This document shows positions 35,254 through 47,609 of a DNA stretch of 64,000 nt, piece after piece. Every line of letters begins with the position of its first letter. Position 1 is the first letter of the stretch. This DNA comes from Gonatopus flavifemur. Taxonomy: Eukaryota; Arthropoda; Insecta; Hymenoptera; Dryinidae. The translations under genes were made by a program, and so were the position numbers. The notes under the pieces were generated by a model. It did not search any database. It saw only the letters and a list, made by a program, of their open reading frames with translations, and had not been told where the DNA came from. Where the stretch lies: NCBI GenBank assembly GCA_018340375.1, contig JAFFJZ010000008.1, forward strand, positions 1,302,001 to 1,366,000. The letters are read 5' to 3'.

Positions 35254-35413
35254 CAGAGATGAACAGCCTCAATTACTTTTTTGTACTTATAGTACTTTTT
35301 CTTGTCAAGTACTTTCTAATTCAACGATAAAAATCTATTCTACGGAAATGGAAAAGTACTTGATAGAACAAAGTACTTCAAGCACAAAAAGTAATTGAGG
35401 CTGCCCATCTCTG
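35254..35413. mobile_element. hAT-like MITE with AAGTACTT words
   Basis: cagagatgaacagcctcaa on the left matches the inverted right end cagagatgggcagcctcaa. Inside, aagtactt or agtactttt occurs at least five times, in the manner of hAT subterminal repeats. No 8-bp duplication is visible at the flanks, so it may be old. Confidence 0.75.
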
Positions 35414-36117
35414 AATTGAATGACTCGGACCAAAGATCATTCAAGATGTTCATGGTTTGAAATGTATATTAACCGTTGGTTGGACACTGGCAGGACCTGT
35501 GGTTTGCCAGAGTTGATCGAGGATCGCAACGAACCTGATGAAACTCAAGCTAGCAGACGCAAACTAGCAGGCCGAATTGATAAACTGAGGTGATGAAAAT
35601 TTGAATTTTTTCAAAACACATATTTTCAAAGATTACGATTCAAAAATCTCATTGGTGTCGGTTTCATCATTCTACGACAATTCTACGATGAGCTAGAGTG
35701 CAAGTCTGCTAGCTCAAATTCGCTAGTTTCAGCTTCATACGAATCTGGCCGTTTTCACAATCAAGTGTCGTTTAATGTCTGTGAAAACAACGCATTCACT
35801 AATTCTTTCTGATTCAATTTATCCTTCGAACTTGAGGAGAATTTGATGTTTACACTGATGATAATTAATGTTAAATCTTCTAGCATGTTCCGAATGGGTC
35901 TAAAGCGTTTGATAGGATATTGGAAGATACATCCATTAAATATTCAGATTACTTTGTGTGTCTCTCAACACGGTAGTTTTATTGGGTGATCATTATTCAA
36001 AGAAATATGATCGATCATGCATAAAGAACAATATTCAATCTCTGTACTAAAAGCCACTCGAATATGGTAAGAATCCCTAAATACAAAAAAATGCTCTCGA
36101 CGTTCAATGAAACAGAC

Positions 36118-36254
36118 TCTGAAAAAAAATTTATTTCAGCCAAATGAATGGTTATTTGTCCTGTACTAAAGAAATATTTTTTGATACTAATAAATATTTC
36201 TTTGGCACAGGACAAATAACCATTTATTTGGCTGGAAGGATTTTCTTTTCAGTG
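36118..36254. mobile_element. 137-bp foldback MITE, CACTGAAAAG end
   Basis: Right end inverted reads cactgaaaagaaaatcc; left reads ctctgaaaaaaaattta. The arms share agccaaat-aatggttatttgtcc almost perfectly around a short loop. The flanking dinucleotides (GA, TA) no longer match. Confidence 0.8.
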
Positions 36255-36949
36255 TAGTATATAAATTGATTATAAAATATCTTGAAGAACATTTTCATGG
36301 TACACAATTTTTATGCGAATTTTGCGCTAACTGCATTTTATAAGGACGAATTTTTGAAACTTTATTTGAAACCATGTGTGTTTGAGAATTGAAGAGGAAA
36401 AACCTATCTTATGGAGTTCTATAACGATTTGTTTTTGTTAATCACAACCGTATTCTCCGTATGAGAATATATGCGCGGAGAATTGCAACACGTTCTGGGC
36501 ACTTATCACAACAAAGTGTTGTATTCTTAGATATTGAAATGAGAATTGAATTTTGGACAAGCAGAAAAAATAGAATTCTCCATCAAAATCAATCCAGGGT
36601 CTGCGAAAATGAGTTACATAACATAGGTCGAAGCATTGAACGTTACAATTTATGATTACCCTACTTTCTTGAAAGGGCATCCTTTTAGATTTTTTAGTTC
36701 ATACGCTGCTTTTGATCAATTACTCCATTAACGTATTGAAAAATCGATGTGTTTCACTCATCTGATACCTAAGGAATGAGCTTTCCAAGCACCTCATCCC
36801 TATGATCTCTAAATTAGCTCGAACAGCATTCAAAGAGATTTATGATTCATTTCACTCACGTGTAAGAGGCGAAATAAATTGTCGTAGAATTTTTAGTGTT
36901 TAATGCATCGTTATGTTTATTTACTTCCGATTTAGTATCTTTTCATGAG

Positions 36950-37422
36950 CGCATTGATCGGTAAACGTTATACGCACGTGATCGTAGACACAAGTCCCGT
37001 ACGTAATAGAATGACGTACGTGTATAGGTACGCCGCATCTTTGTATCTCTCCTAGAGGAGTCACAAAGATCCGCCGTCGTTGCCTCTATGCCATGCAATG
37101 CAGTGTGCGGAGTGTGTTAAGTGAAAGTCAGGTAAAATACCTGACCACGATGCTCTCCGACCCTCCATTTGCCTCACTTAAGCTGTTGAAAGCAGCCGGT
37201 GAATATGTGAATGTTATTGCGAAGAAGAGAGAACCATTTCCGCGACCCGATAAAATGATTGTTCAAATATTTAATTATGATTATAGTGAACACTGGTTAC
37301 ATAGACTTTGTTATGAACTGTTTCAAGTACTGAATATCACATTCGGTTATTTTTCACCGTTTACTGCATTCATAAATTTGTCTTTTAGATTCGATATTGA
37401 AGGAACTTTCTTGTATCGTTGA
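36950..37422 (+). other. GC-richer patch with short ORF and donor-like site
   Basis: Dense in acgt/cgta words from 36960 to 37080. It is followed by an ORF (37093-37422) whose first 60 codons have mixed composition (for example LSDPPFASLKLLKAAGEYV) before turning AT-rich. A donor-like cag|gtaaaa lies at 37131-37132. It could be a 5' exon of an unseen gene or chance; no family is recognised and no partner exon was found. Confidence 0.2.
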
Positions 37423-38128
37423 TAATTTTTCATCATCACGTTCCGTTTTTAAAACATATGTGTTTTCTTTTGAATAATTGAATCCGGTTGTGAAAAAAAC
37501 ATACTCACATGCAGGAAACTCGCAAGGTATCACATCACCTAACCTTTCGTCATTTTTTATGTTGCAATTGAGGTAAAAAAAAATCAATCGACTGGGGATA
37601 TTTTCATCATCAAACTGCTTGGTGTTAGATCTTCATTTTCACGATGAAATGATATCACGAGATTCGAGATTTATGTTCTCCGATGTTGTGATGTTCTTGC
37701 ACACAGTTGAGATAAAAATCACCCAATCGCGAAATGAAAAATCACAGAAAGGTTAGGTGATGTAATGTTTCGCGGGTTCCCTGCGTATAGTACGTTCGTG
37801 TTACACTGCTCAGCTTGTTGCATTCATTTTGAAGAACGATTTTTAGATCATATTTTATAATCGGAAAATCAAACATATAGAAATTCACCATTAGCGCTAG
37901 CATGGCACATAGTGGATAAAGCTTGGTCGAGACCTTGCAACCAAACATGCCGCAAATTTGAAATGATAACATTATCTGATGATTTATCAATATCTTTTCC
38001 CAATGGAGTTCTACCATTAATGAAAAAATTCAGTATGGAACAGTTCATGTTTACGACATTCAAATGGAATAAGTTCTTTTACTGCCTCTAAACCCGCCAC
38101 GTATGAGTCTAATTTGTAAGACTCTACC

Positions 38129-38234
38129 CTCACAGCACCACAGTCCCAGAAGAATTCTCGAAGAGTTCATAAAGGACATCAACAGTCCAATAAGAATTCT
38201 TTAGGAATTCTTCTGGAACTGTGGTGCTGTGTGG
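38129..38234. mobile_element. 106-bp MITE, CACAGCACC ends, copy 2
   Basis: cctcacagcaccacagtccc pairs with the inverted right end ccacacagcaccacagttcc. The body contains agaattct/aggaattct four times. Homologous to the element at 33150. Flank duplication not preserved. Confidence 0.8.
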
Positions 38235-38667
38235 TTAAGGAAAACAAGGATGTTGGAAGAATATGGAGCATTCTTTCATAAATCGAACACTTTTTAGACG
38301 ACCCTCCTTGAATTTATCTGAGAATTTTTTTATGGGTTCTATACTTGAAATGAGGGAACAAGTGTATCAGGATTCTCTTTTATTCTTACATTTTTCAGGG
38401 ATACACGAATTTTAAATTTGATCCATCTCCCAATTAGACCAGTTTTCAAACGATCATAATTCTGGTTCTATCCATCGTTGACACTTGATCTTTTTTTTCA
38501 ATTTGGAAGCTTTTTAAAACAAAATTCACTTACAAGGCGGTAACAGTCACGAAAACTTGTAAATTCACATAGTTATGAACAATTCACTGTTACGAGTTTC
38601 CATATGTTAATTTCACATTCTATTCATTGGTTTAGTTATGGACTCTAATTAATTGAAACTCAAATTC

Positions 38668-38968
38668 CATATATGGACCCATACATGGATTCATATATGT
38701 GTCCTCTCTCCTTTGGTTTCTCATAGGACTTCATAAAACAATGTGAAATATTTTTGTTCATGTATGGATATATATGATAATCTATGATTGAATATGTTCA
38801 CATATGGCCATGTATTTTCTCATTCATATATAAGCATATATGTCCGAAATCAATATATGATCATATATGATCCCATATATGTTTATACACGTTCATATCT
38901 ATTTCATATATGTTCATATATAGGCTACCATATATGATTCACATACGTTCATATACAACCATACATGA
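38668..38968. repeat. Array of CATATATG palindromic words
   Basis: catatatg or a one-base variant (catacatg, catatacg, tatatgat) recurs about fifteen times across 300 bases with irregular spacers of 8-25 bases. This is not a simple (TA)n microsatellite. It has the same design as the other word-array elements but I cannot define the ends; ttttttcccggg follows at 38975. Confidence 0.65.
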
Positions 38969-39508
38969 ATTATTTTTTCCCGGGATCAATTTTGCTTTAA
39001 TTACAGATCATTCTACCGAGTACTTCCACCTCCTTCACACCTCTTCTCATATATCTAGTGAATTCAACTTACATAATACTACATATTGAATCTAAATATA
39101 GGGAAAAGCGTCTTCTTAAGGACAACGCTTTGTACGAGATACGACAAAGGCCGCGGGACACTTTTCAGAAGCCTACAGGACAGTCGTGGTATGGATAATA
39201 CCTCATGGGATTAGGACAACATAGACATGGACCACCCAAACAAAAATAAGAAGAAAAATGGGAATGGAGAAAAATCGGGCACGTGGATTATTTACTCTTG
39301 ACGTATGTGCCGAAGGAATATATTTTTTAGCTCATTTTGGATTCACAACTAGGTTATGGTCGGAATTAATGACTTGGAATCGTGAGAGATTTTCATTCCG
39401 TAAAAAAGTTGTATTTTATCACAGTTTTCTCCTCGAATGTTATTCTTATTTGCATCATTCACCATCGATTCAACTCATTTTCAAACAGTCGTAATGGTCT
39501 GTTCATTA

Positions 39509-39615
39509 CCCAAGTAACACCAATGTGCGTAAAATATTCTCCGAACGTTCCTAGAATATTTAAACGTCCTGCAAACATTCTCAGAACCTTTGAAGAAGAT
39601 TGCGTGTTACTAGGG
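39509..39615. mobile_element. 107-bp MITE, CCCAAGTAACAC...GTGTTACTAGGG
   Basis: The ends cccaagtaacac and, inverted, ccctagtaacac are flanked by TA on both sides (39507-39508, 39616-39617). Inside are gaatatt, gaacgttc and aacattc words. Confidence 0.8.
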
Positions 39616-39649
39616 TAGTAGAATTGTGACAACAGCCTAAGTATCATCC

Positions 39650-39832
39650 GAATATACTATGTACTCTCAATGAATACTCGGAATATATTCTATGCACATT
39701 CCAATGAGATCTTCCTATAGGTACTATGTACATTCATTGAACATTTGTAATCGAATATACGAAGGTATGTTAATCGAACGTCGATTGAATGGATATCGTA
39801 CATTTCGCATGTGCTATGTACGTATTAGGGTG
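39650..39832. repeat. Word array with actatgtac and gaatata
   Basis: actatgtac occurs near 39656 and 39722, with tgctatgtacg near 39810. Related tactatgcacgttc occurs at 59137 in another element, so a shared family is likely. Ends unclear. Confidence 0.45.
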
Positions 39833-40583
39833 TTTTTTGGGTGATAATTTTTTTTATCTGTCTTACCTGAAAATTTGTTCAAGCTCTATCACCCAAGCCA
39901 CCCCAATCGCTTGGATAGGGGCACTTTCTTTGCGTATATCAACTTGATCTTCAAATTTGTATATCTAGAAAACTAAGCTCCATTAGAATGAAATCCAAAA
40001 CCAAAGGAATGAAGATGAATGAACATTTTTTTCGACGAGTACCAAAGTTACATGTACATGGTTTTGATGGAACTTCCATCAAAAAGTAGCTTCCGCCACT
40101 GGCGATCTCTCCTTGGTAGTTGAGAATAACACAATCCTTATGTTAAAACTTGAGTTGATTAAAATTTGTGTCATTTGGACACTTCTTTCCACTTGTTTGA
40201 ATGATTTTGAATTATAAATCAGTTGAGACCTGATTACACAAGGAGTATTTGTAGAAGGTACACATGTTTGTGTTGGATATTTAACAGAAAATTCATAACA
40301 CACGGATTTTTTCACACATTTACACAAAATTCCCAACTGTATATTTCAAGTGTTCATTGTTACATTATACTCCAAAATAATGAATGTTTGAGAAACATCG
40401 ATAAATTATGATGTGCATGATTGAGAAATATACAAGTTATGATAATTTGAGGGATAATCGTACTTCAATGAATCTGAAAAAATTTGAAACCACTCACATT
40501 CTTATATCTATTGATCACAGAGAATAATCAGTTGAATATAAATAAAATCCCATATTGAAATATCTAAACTTGTTTACAATTAA

Positions 40584-40794
40584 TCCACATAGCAACCTTG
40601 CCGCAATGTTGTTAGGGAAGCTTGTGACAAGGTTGACATAAGCTTTCTAGTTGACACACGACAAGGGTACAAGCTTACAAAACCCTTGCAACAGAGTTGT
40701 AGCAACCTCGCACTGGCGAAGTCGTCAATAACAAGTCAAAAACAATCGAATGACAAGACTGGCAAGCTTATGACGAGCTCACATGTTATCTGGG
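40584..40794. mobile_element. Probable MITE with AAGCTT and CAAGG words
   Basis: The left end ccacatagcaacc resembles the inverted right end cccagataacatgtg. In between, aagctt, caaggt and ttgacaca-type words alternate. The ends belong loosely to the CCCA class. No target duplication found. Confidence 0.45.
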
Positions 40795-40999
40795 AAGATC
40801 TAAAGAAGCCTCGATCACCTGTCACAGTGATATTCCAATCCAACAGAAATGATTGGAGAAATATGAAGCACATAACTGTATCTGGAATGAACTGAGATAA
40901 GCAAAAAAAAGTGAGTACATTTTCCTCAAAGGAACGTTGCACACAGCTTCGAATTTCAGTCGAAGCGAAAATAAAATCTGAAAGATTCAATGACAAACA

Positions 41000-42480
41000 G
41001 TTCAGTCGGTATCATAAATTTGAAATTTCCCATGGTCTCAATCTGAACCTAACTGTTTGATAGGTTGGACCCAATATTTGAGAAGATCTCTGGTTTCAAT
41101 TGAAAATCAACGGTACCGAAGAGAGAACGTACCGTTCTTCCTATGATAAAAAAAGGAAGAAGATGGATAATGTGAAGCAAGACAAAGATTCGAGATCCCC
41201 ACTCCACAGCACGTGATGTAGAAGAGAAGGGAGATAAAAAACTGTTTGCCCTAACGGATTCTGGGGTGAAGAAAGGCCCACTGAGGGGTGGCGAGAATAA
41301 AAAGAGCGAGTAAGAATAAGAAAAGAAGACGAGAAAAACGACGGACAGAGAAAATATGGTAGCTCAAGGTTTTTTGTGTTAAGATTTACTAATACTTACA
41401 TATCCACACATAATACACGTGATCTTTTTTTTAAATACTCAATAGGCTTTATTTATGTCCCGTATTCTCATAAATTGCGATGCGTTAACAAGATACTACC
41501 GAAAAACGTCGGGCTGAATCGATATGAATACATAATACAAGCAAGTGATGTATGCAATAATGTTATTTTCATTAATTATCTGAAAATAATGATCAGCTTC
41601 CACTCACTGTCATGTTATATGGTCAAGAAAAAATATAAATTCAAATATACTCAGTGGGGACTTCTATTGTAATTTTGGAACATTGATTATGATTATTGAA
41701 TAATATTTCCAGTATTATAATCAAAATCCTCATTAAACTGTCCATGAAATTATGTTTCTTTCCAATTTTTTATATAATGGAATAAATGAACTCTCAAATT
41801 ATCCATAGAAGATCAAGATTCAAACGATGGAGTTATTGCAGATACTTTGATTCCTCTAAGAAGTAGATATTCATTTTCACTTTTCTTCATACCACAGTAT
41901 TTGTTATGAGTTGAATGAGTTTCCATAATATATTCTCTTGTGAAGAATTTTTTCACTTCTCATAGCCAAATCTGGATATTGTGAATTATTGATAAGAACT
42001 GGTTTCGTGTATAGATTATAAACACTTATACATCATCTTGTAGTCGCAGCTCTGATACGTGAACCAAATCCTTTTATGTCATTCCACCTCCTCAAGGCGC
42101 CTCTCACTCTTGTATACTGTTTCCTTTTCATTGTGTTACATACACGATTACATGTAGCACAGAACTTTTATCTTTACGATATTTACTTGCATTATCTTGC
42201 AAGCGGAGCATACATGAAAAAGCGATGCTTAATATGCTCGTGAAAATTTTTTCCTTTTCTGAAGCGTTACGATGCGAAGCAAACGAAGGAAGAAACGACG
42301 GGGACAATTAGTCTCAAATAAGACTTCTCTCACTTTAAGACAGAATAAATTAATCTTGAGTAACAATCGTTACATATTTGCATCTCACGTATTCCTCGAC
42401 TGATTCTCCACTTCGTCGAAAAATATTCATCTTCACTCTCTTTTTACCCTCTCCTTCTTCTATTTTTAGTTGTGACGTTG
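41000..42480. other. AT-rich DNA, nothing recognised
   Basis: A purine-rich patch with a few CpG lies at 41200-41350. ORF 41376-41672 (+) has no recognisable domain. Confidence 0.4.
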
Positions 42481-42500
42481 TGTCGAGGAAGACGGTATCA

Positions 42501-42530
<30 letters not shown>
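42501..42530 (+). repeat. (ACG)10 microsatellite
   Basis: Ten ACG repeats. Both strands therefore show homopolymeric ORFs (poly-Thr plus, poly-Val minus) at 42350-42662, which are not evidence of a gene. Confidence 0.95.
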
Positions 42531-42531
<1 letters not shown>

Positions 42532-42669
42532 CGATGATAATTAACATAGTCATCCACAGGTGGTTGGTTGATCGTGAAATACTCACTTCTCCATGTGACG
42601 GCACGGGCATCGCGACTCATCTTGGTTGGTCGGTAGGTATTGGTTTAAAAAAAAGACGCTAATCAAGGA

Positions 42670-44530
42670 TTCCGCAGGTCACAGAAATGAAGAGGAATTT
42701 CAAACGCAAGTTCTTTTTCATAACATCCTTTAGGAAAATGCATGCCATTTTGACCAAAACGCTTCATTTCTCCTCCAAAAAATTGGCGCAAAAATGAAGT
42801 ATGTTGCTCACAGGGGAGTAAATTTTCCTAAGGGATCGTAACAATCAAAAGATAGAAAACTTCGATTATATTCTTTTGCCTGCGTTACATTTGTAATTAC
42901 GCTTGGGATTTCAAAGGCCAAGCGATGAATATAATCATTTTGGTAAATGAACCAATGAGGTCCATTTCATTAGGAGTTTGCGAAGTTAATGAGGTGATCC
43001 CATGTCTGTGAATGTTTGAAACCTGCGAATTGGATAACATTCAATTCATTAATTTGATGCTTTATGATCAACGAGTGAAGCGACTAATCGTGAAATGAAT
43101 TCATCTCATGATAGGGACGAGCAATAACGATGTGAAAGATCTATTAAAATATAACCCTTACGTCACCAAAGTGAACAAGAGAATCTTGAAATGCCTCATT
43201 GGGTTTTGTTCTTTCCTTGCAGCAATGTAAACGTGAGCTTCGTGGATCCGTGTACCAGAGCTGCCTTCGACAATAGACTAACTGGTCCACTTTAAAACAA
43301 AGCTCTCTATCAGATAAACGCTTTTTCAATAGGAACAAGAAGAGGGACAAAGACACGCTCTTTCCATGAGGGCTGTCCACTGCAGGCACTGATGCCATGC
43401 CATGATTAACTTCAAACGTCGACCGTATACGACGTCCAGCTTTCGTAATTCTTCGCTTCGAAAAAAAACATGCACAGAACAAAATATGTATACATCCTTT
43501 TCCATTCAATCCTCCCCCTCTTCTGTTTAGAGTACTTGGTGCGCTTATATTATAACATACACGCATGTATATGTACACGTAACAGGGTCACAGTATGTCT
43601 CAGTTATTCCAATGAAATAAAGAAATGGAGAATGATAATATCTGTTTGTTACTTTCCTATCTCCCTCGGTTGAAAGAATAGAAAATCAAAACTTTGATCA
43701 GAATCCACTTCACGGGTCAAACTAGTTTTTTTATTCTTTTTTTCTTAGTATCTTCGTTATTCTTTATCTTCCACTTGATTTTGTAATTCTAGATTTGTTT
43801 CAAGTCGGAACAGGGTTTGTAGATTCATTGATTTGGATTTTAGTAGTTAGATTGTACAGTACGCATATTAATAGTGTGATGACAAAATGTACAGAATTTA
43901 TCTATTCACGTCTTCTGAATCCAAAGATGGAGATCGTGTTAGCATGGATTTGATAACGATCCTTCTGTTTTTGAATCCATTGAAAAATACGTTGAAGAAG
44001 CAAAGTAAAGATCCAATAAAAACATTTGAGAACAAATAAACTGAGAGAATGTAATTTTAGTTCTCATGTAATTGGAACTCAAATTCAATTTATTGAATGA
44101 ATGCAAATTGAATTTGTTTATAAGAAAAAGTTTTTTCCATCAAGTTTCTATCATACACATTAAGGGTGTGCGATTCACGAGACAAAAATCGATTCCCGAA
44201 TGGATTCAGAATAATGAACCAAAAAAAATGGATCCCATTAAGGGGACATTCCAATGTGAACCTCGGAAAAAAGTATGTTTTCAAGATTTTGTTTTCTTGG
44301 GAACTATTGAATTCAATCGAATAAACTTTTTTTCCCTCAAAGGTTTAATCAAGGAGAGTTGAAAAACATTTTTTTGGTCCTAAAAAATATTTATTCATGC
44401 ACTTATAATATGAAATACGAGTGTTGAAAAAAACAAAACATTTCTGTCTACGGGAATGATTCCGGCTCTCCTCATGATCTGAAACAGAAAATCTAACAAG
44501 TTTCTAGATCTATGTTGTCACCTCTATCGC
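42670..44530. other. Intergenic DNA with one GC-richer patch
   Basis: A 144-codon minus ORF (43144-43578) covers a GC-richer patch at 43200-43480 but has no recognisable domain and a Ser/Leu/Phe low-complexity stretch in its middle. The rest is AT-rich without repeats that I can identify. Confidence 0.35.
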
Positions 44531-44535
44531 CCGTA

Positions 44536-44834
44536 CACGGAAAGATCGGATTTATCAACATTCGGAAAGAATTTATCAACGTTTAGAAAAATGACTGTCA
44601 ATTTAGGGAAAAAGAGGGTCGCTGAAAAATACTCGTAGGGAGTCTACCAAAACTTCGTAGTCAAAATATTAACAGTTGATAGTTTCATTGGTATTTTTCA
44701 CAGTGAAACTATCAATTGTTAATACATCGACTATGAATTTTGAGTAGACTCCCTACGAATATTTTTCAGCAATCCTCGATTTCCCTAAATTGACAGTCAT
44801 TTTTCTAAATATTAATAGACCCGGTTTTTCCGTG
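44536..44834. mobile_element. 299-bp palindromic MITE, CACGGAAA...TTTCCGTG, with TA duplication
   Basis: The ends cacggaaagatcgg and the inverted cacggaaaaaccgg are flanked by TA (44534-44535 and 44835-44836). The arms pair for well over 100 bases, including aaaaatgactgtcaattta, tagggagtcta and gttgatagtttca with their mirrors. Its right end recurs as a fragment at 50568-50611. Confidence 0.9.
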
Positions 44835-45121
44835 TACTTCAATTATTTCACTTCACCAAAAATTAACAAAATGGCGGCGGTTTTTGCAAAAGTGTAAAAA
44901 AACACCTTTTTGCGTCATAAATCAGGTGGAATTATAAGTTGAAATCAAAATATCAACAAGTTTGAGGGACAGACGATAGCAATGATAGTACTGAATGCCG
45001 TGTTAAAATTTGAAGTCGCTACGATTGGTTGATTTTGAGAAATAATCCCCGCAAGGTAATCCATAAAATCGTCCCGAAACTGCACTGAAAAAAAGATATG
45101 GCTCTCACAGTTCTCCTATTT

Positions 45122-45253
45122 ATGTGTTCTTGCTGTCAGGAGGTATAAGGGTGCCAGTATAGCTCCTATAGCCAACAGATTGCTATGATAGCGACGCGTT
45201 CGGTTGTGGGAGCTATACTGGCATCCCTATACCTCCTGACAGCAAGAACACAT
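45122..45253. mobile_element. Foldback with long perfect arms
   Basis: tgtgttcttgctgtcagg...gccagtatagctcc on the left is mirrored by ggagctatactggc...cctgacagcaagaacaca on the right, about 45 bases with few mismatches. A CACTGAAAAAAAG at 45083 may mark the true left end, but no matching right end is seen. Confidence 0.75.
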
Positions 45254-45469
45254 CGATAGTACACGGTGAAAAGCAACACTTCATTTCAGTTAGAATATGA
45301 GCTGAATTCAAGATGCAACCAAAAAAAGACTCGGTTGACTTAAAGTCTGCCACTGGAACACCTTCTCAAACTCAAACAAGAATACAGCTTACATTAATCT
45401 CTATTCAACTGAGTAATTCAATTGGGAGTTGGATAGATTTTCATTTCATTGAATAGTGATCAGTAATCC

Positions 45470-46260
45470 GTGGGGTTGTATGTATGTCAGTCTGTCTGTC
45501 TGTCTGTGTTCAGGATACCTCTGGACCGGGTGAACGAAATTGGTTCAAATTTATAGGGAAACTTTCTCAAGCCCTTCCCGGAGGACCATTGGATTTTTAT
45601 TGAAATCGGACAAGCCCTTCCATTTTTTGAATATTTTTTTCTTGAAAAATAAAAATCACGAAGGAAATTTTCTCCGCTGTATATATATATATATATATAT
45701 ATACAGAAAGAAATTGTCTATTATAAATTACTAGACTCACTAGTATATTGAGGATATACATGCATTTTGAAGTTATATATCAAACATCCTCTTCAAAAGT
45801 ACCAGACTTTCTGTAAGTTGATGGTAGAATAATAACATTTTATCACAGAAAGTTTGGTACTTCTGAAGAGAACGTTTGGTATATAACCTTGAAATCCTCA
45901 ATATACTAGCGAATCTAATAATTTGAATTAGATAATTTTTCTCAGTGTATATGAGTCATTTTCTCCGCAATCCCTGAATATTCGTTATTTTGGCTTGAAT
46001 CGATGGATTATTATGAAACATGGGTTCTAGGAGTTTTCGAGGGTGAGTAATTCGAATCTGACGTTGAAAACGAAGCACTATGGCGAACATGAATTTAGCC
46101 TTTCAATTTCTGGTTGGATTGTCAGAAAACACAGGTCCTAGGGTTTTCAAGGGCGCTGAATTCAAGTCTGAAGTTAAAAATGGATTCAAGATGACGAATC
46201 CAATATGGCAGACATGAGTTTAGTCGTTTTGGAATTCAGGGACAAATTATCATGAAATAT
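45470..46260 (+). repeat. Diverged repeat with (GTCT)n start, interrupted by a MITE
   Basis: It begins with gtcagtctgtctgtctgtctgtg and continues through 'ggaccgggtgaacgaaattgg'. After the MITE at 45704-45947 two units of about 120 bases follow (about 46005-46120 and 46121-46245). Both contain ggttctagg-ttttc-agggcg, gaatc/aagtctgaagtt and a 'atggcgaacatgaatttag' phrase. A related fragment (ttcaagatggcgg) lies near 15730. The family is not named. Confidence 0.6.
45704..45947. mobile_element. 244-bp foldback MITE next to (TA)n
   Basis: The right end inverted reads cactgagaaaaattatc, the left cagaaagaaattgtc. Arms share actag-ctcactagtatattgagga and caaacatcctcttc...aaagtacca. TA lies on both sides, but the left flank is a (TA)12 run (45680-45703), so the exact left duplication is ambiguous. 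Confidence 0.8.
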
Positions 46261-46269
46261 TTTATCAAC

Positions 46270-47270
46270 AGGTTACACTTTTGTGTATGCGAATTCATTC
46301 TATTACTTATAAAAAAATGTATTCTCAGAATATTCTGAGACGTTATTTACACGCTCTTTGTGTAACCAAGCACGTTCAAAAGACCGTGGGAGAGAATGGT
46401 AGCCAATTAGTTTCAGGCTTTCTGAATATTACACTCACAAGTTTCTTCATTTGAGTGAAAAAGCGATGAGTGCCTTTTCATATCGCCCTGGATATGTGAA
46501 TCGTTCAAGATTCGAAGAAGTGAAGGAGTCAGGGGGTGGAGCCCTCTAGTTTCATTTTACATTTCTTCATAATTATTTTATACATTTGTCCATCGTCAGC
46601 TTTTGTGAGTAAACTCATAATGCATGAACTAGAGATGAGAAGGAGTTGAAGAGGTCACCTTACAATGAATTGTGTCTCCAGCCACTTCTATCAAGCTGAA
46701 GTTTAGGGATACTCAACTAGAATAATCTTCCATCCATTTGATTTTCCTTGAGCAGACATCATTTGGTTGATTTCATTATTTACTTACAATTTTCCATGTC
46801 AAATGAACTGTAATAAACTCTCAGTGAGAAATTGTGGTATACCGTTTATGCCTTTGCTTATGAAAAAATAATTCAAAATATATAAACATTTCCCTTGGCA
46901 GATTCAGTGCTATTTGTTCCAGTATTTGCCTCTGAGTCTGGATGGAGGGACCAGCAGTAGCAGACTCTCTTCTGTCAGAGGTTATGATATAACCACTATG
47001 ATTTTGCCTGTGGGAAATTTGAAGCGCCACAAACAATGTATTCAGGGTGAGTGTGCCAATATTGTACCACTTAAGAACTTGCCTCCAATTCTTGGTATAG
47101 GAAATTGATGAAATACAAATTGCATGTCCACAAAATTCCTCTTGACTTATACAATCTTATCTCTATGATGAGATTGGGAGGAAATTGAAAGTGCACTTGA
47201 TATTGAATAAATGAATAATGGACAACGTTTCCCTGAATTGCACTTTGTGTGCTTAAATTGCCCCATGTAC
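46270..47270. other. AT-rich DNA, nothing recognised
   Basis: No repeat ends or coding motif seen. Opposed short ORFs at 46821-47108 have no domain. Confidence 0.4.
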
Positions 47271-47278
47271 ACTTAACA

Positions 47279-47604
47279 CTCCTCATGAAAAAACCCGATA
47301 TCGGGATTTCATCGTTCAATCATAAGTTGTATTAATACTATCCGAAGTCTATCGTGTTGTTTCATTACCAGACAAGTCCGATGAAAATACGATGTCTGCG
47401 ATAATTATCCTATACAAAACCGAATCAACAACCCGATGATTTCCCGATAGATATCTATATCCGGGTCACATTGAATACTTTTCGTAGATATTGTATTCTT
47501 ATCGGACTTGTACGATGATGAAACAACGTGATAGATTTAGAATAGAATCAATGCAACTGATGATTCGACGATGAAATTCCGACATCGGGTTTCTTGATAA
47601 GGGA
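47279..47604. mobile_element. About 325-bp palindromic MITE with CCCGAT words
   Basis: cctcatgaaaaaacccgat pairs with the inverted right end cccttatcaagaaacccgat. The arms continue through ggatttcatcg, gttgtttcat and agacaagtccgat with their mirrors. cccgat/atcggg occurs about six times. No clear duplication at the flanks. Confidence 0.75.
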
Positions 47605-47609
47605 CGCCT

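Noticed and set aside
38668..38968. Simple (TA)n or (CATA)n microsatellite
   Set aside because: The catatatg words are separated by irregular, non-repetitive spacers, so it is a word array and not a simple tandem repeat.
42350..42662. ORFs with poly-Thr or poly-Val on opposite strands
   Set aside because: Both come from the (ACG)10 microsatellite.
43144..43578. 144-codon minus-strand ORF in a GC-richer patch
   Set aside because: No recognisable domain, a low-complexity centre and no supporting splice or promoter structure. Kept only as part of a region note.
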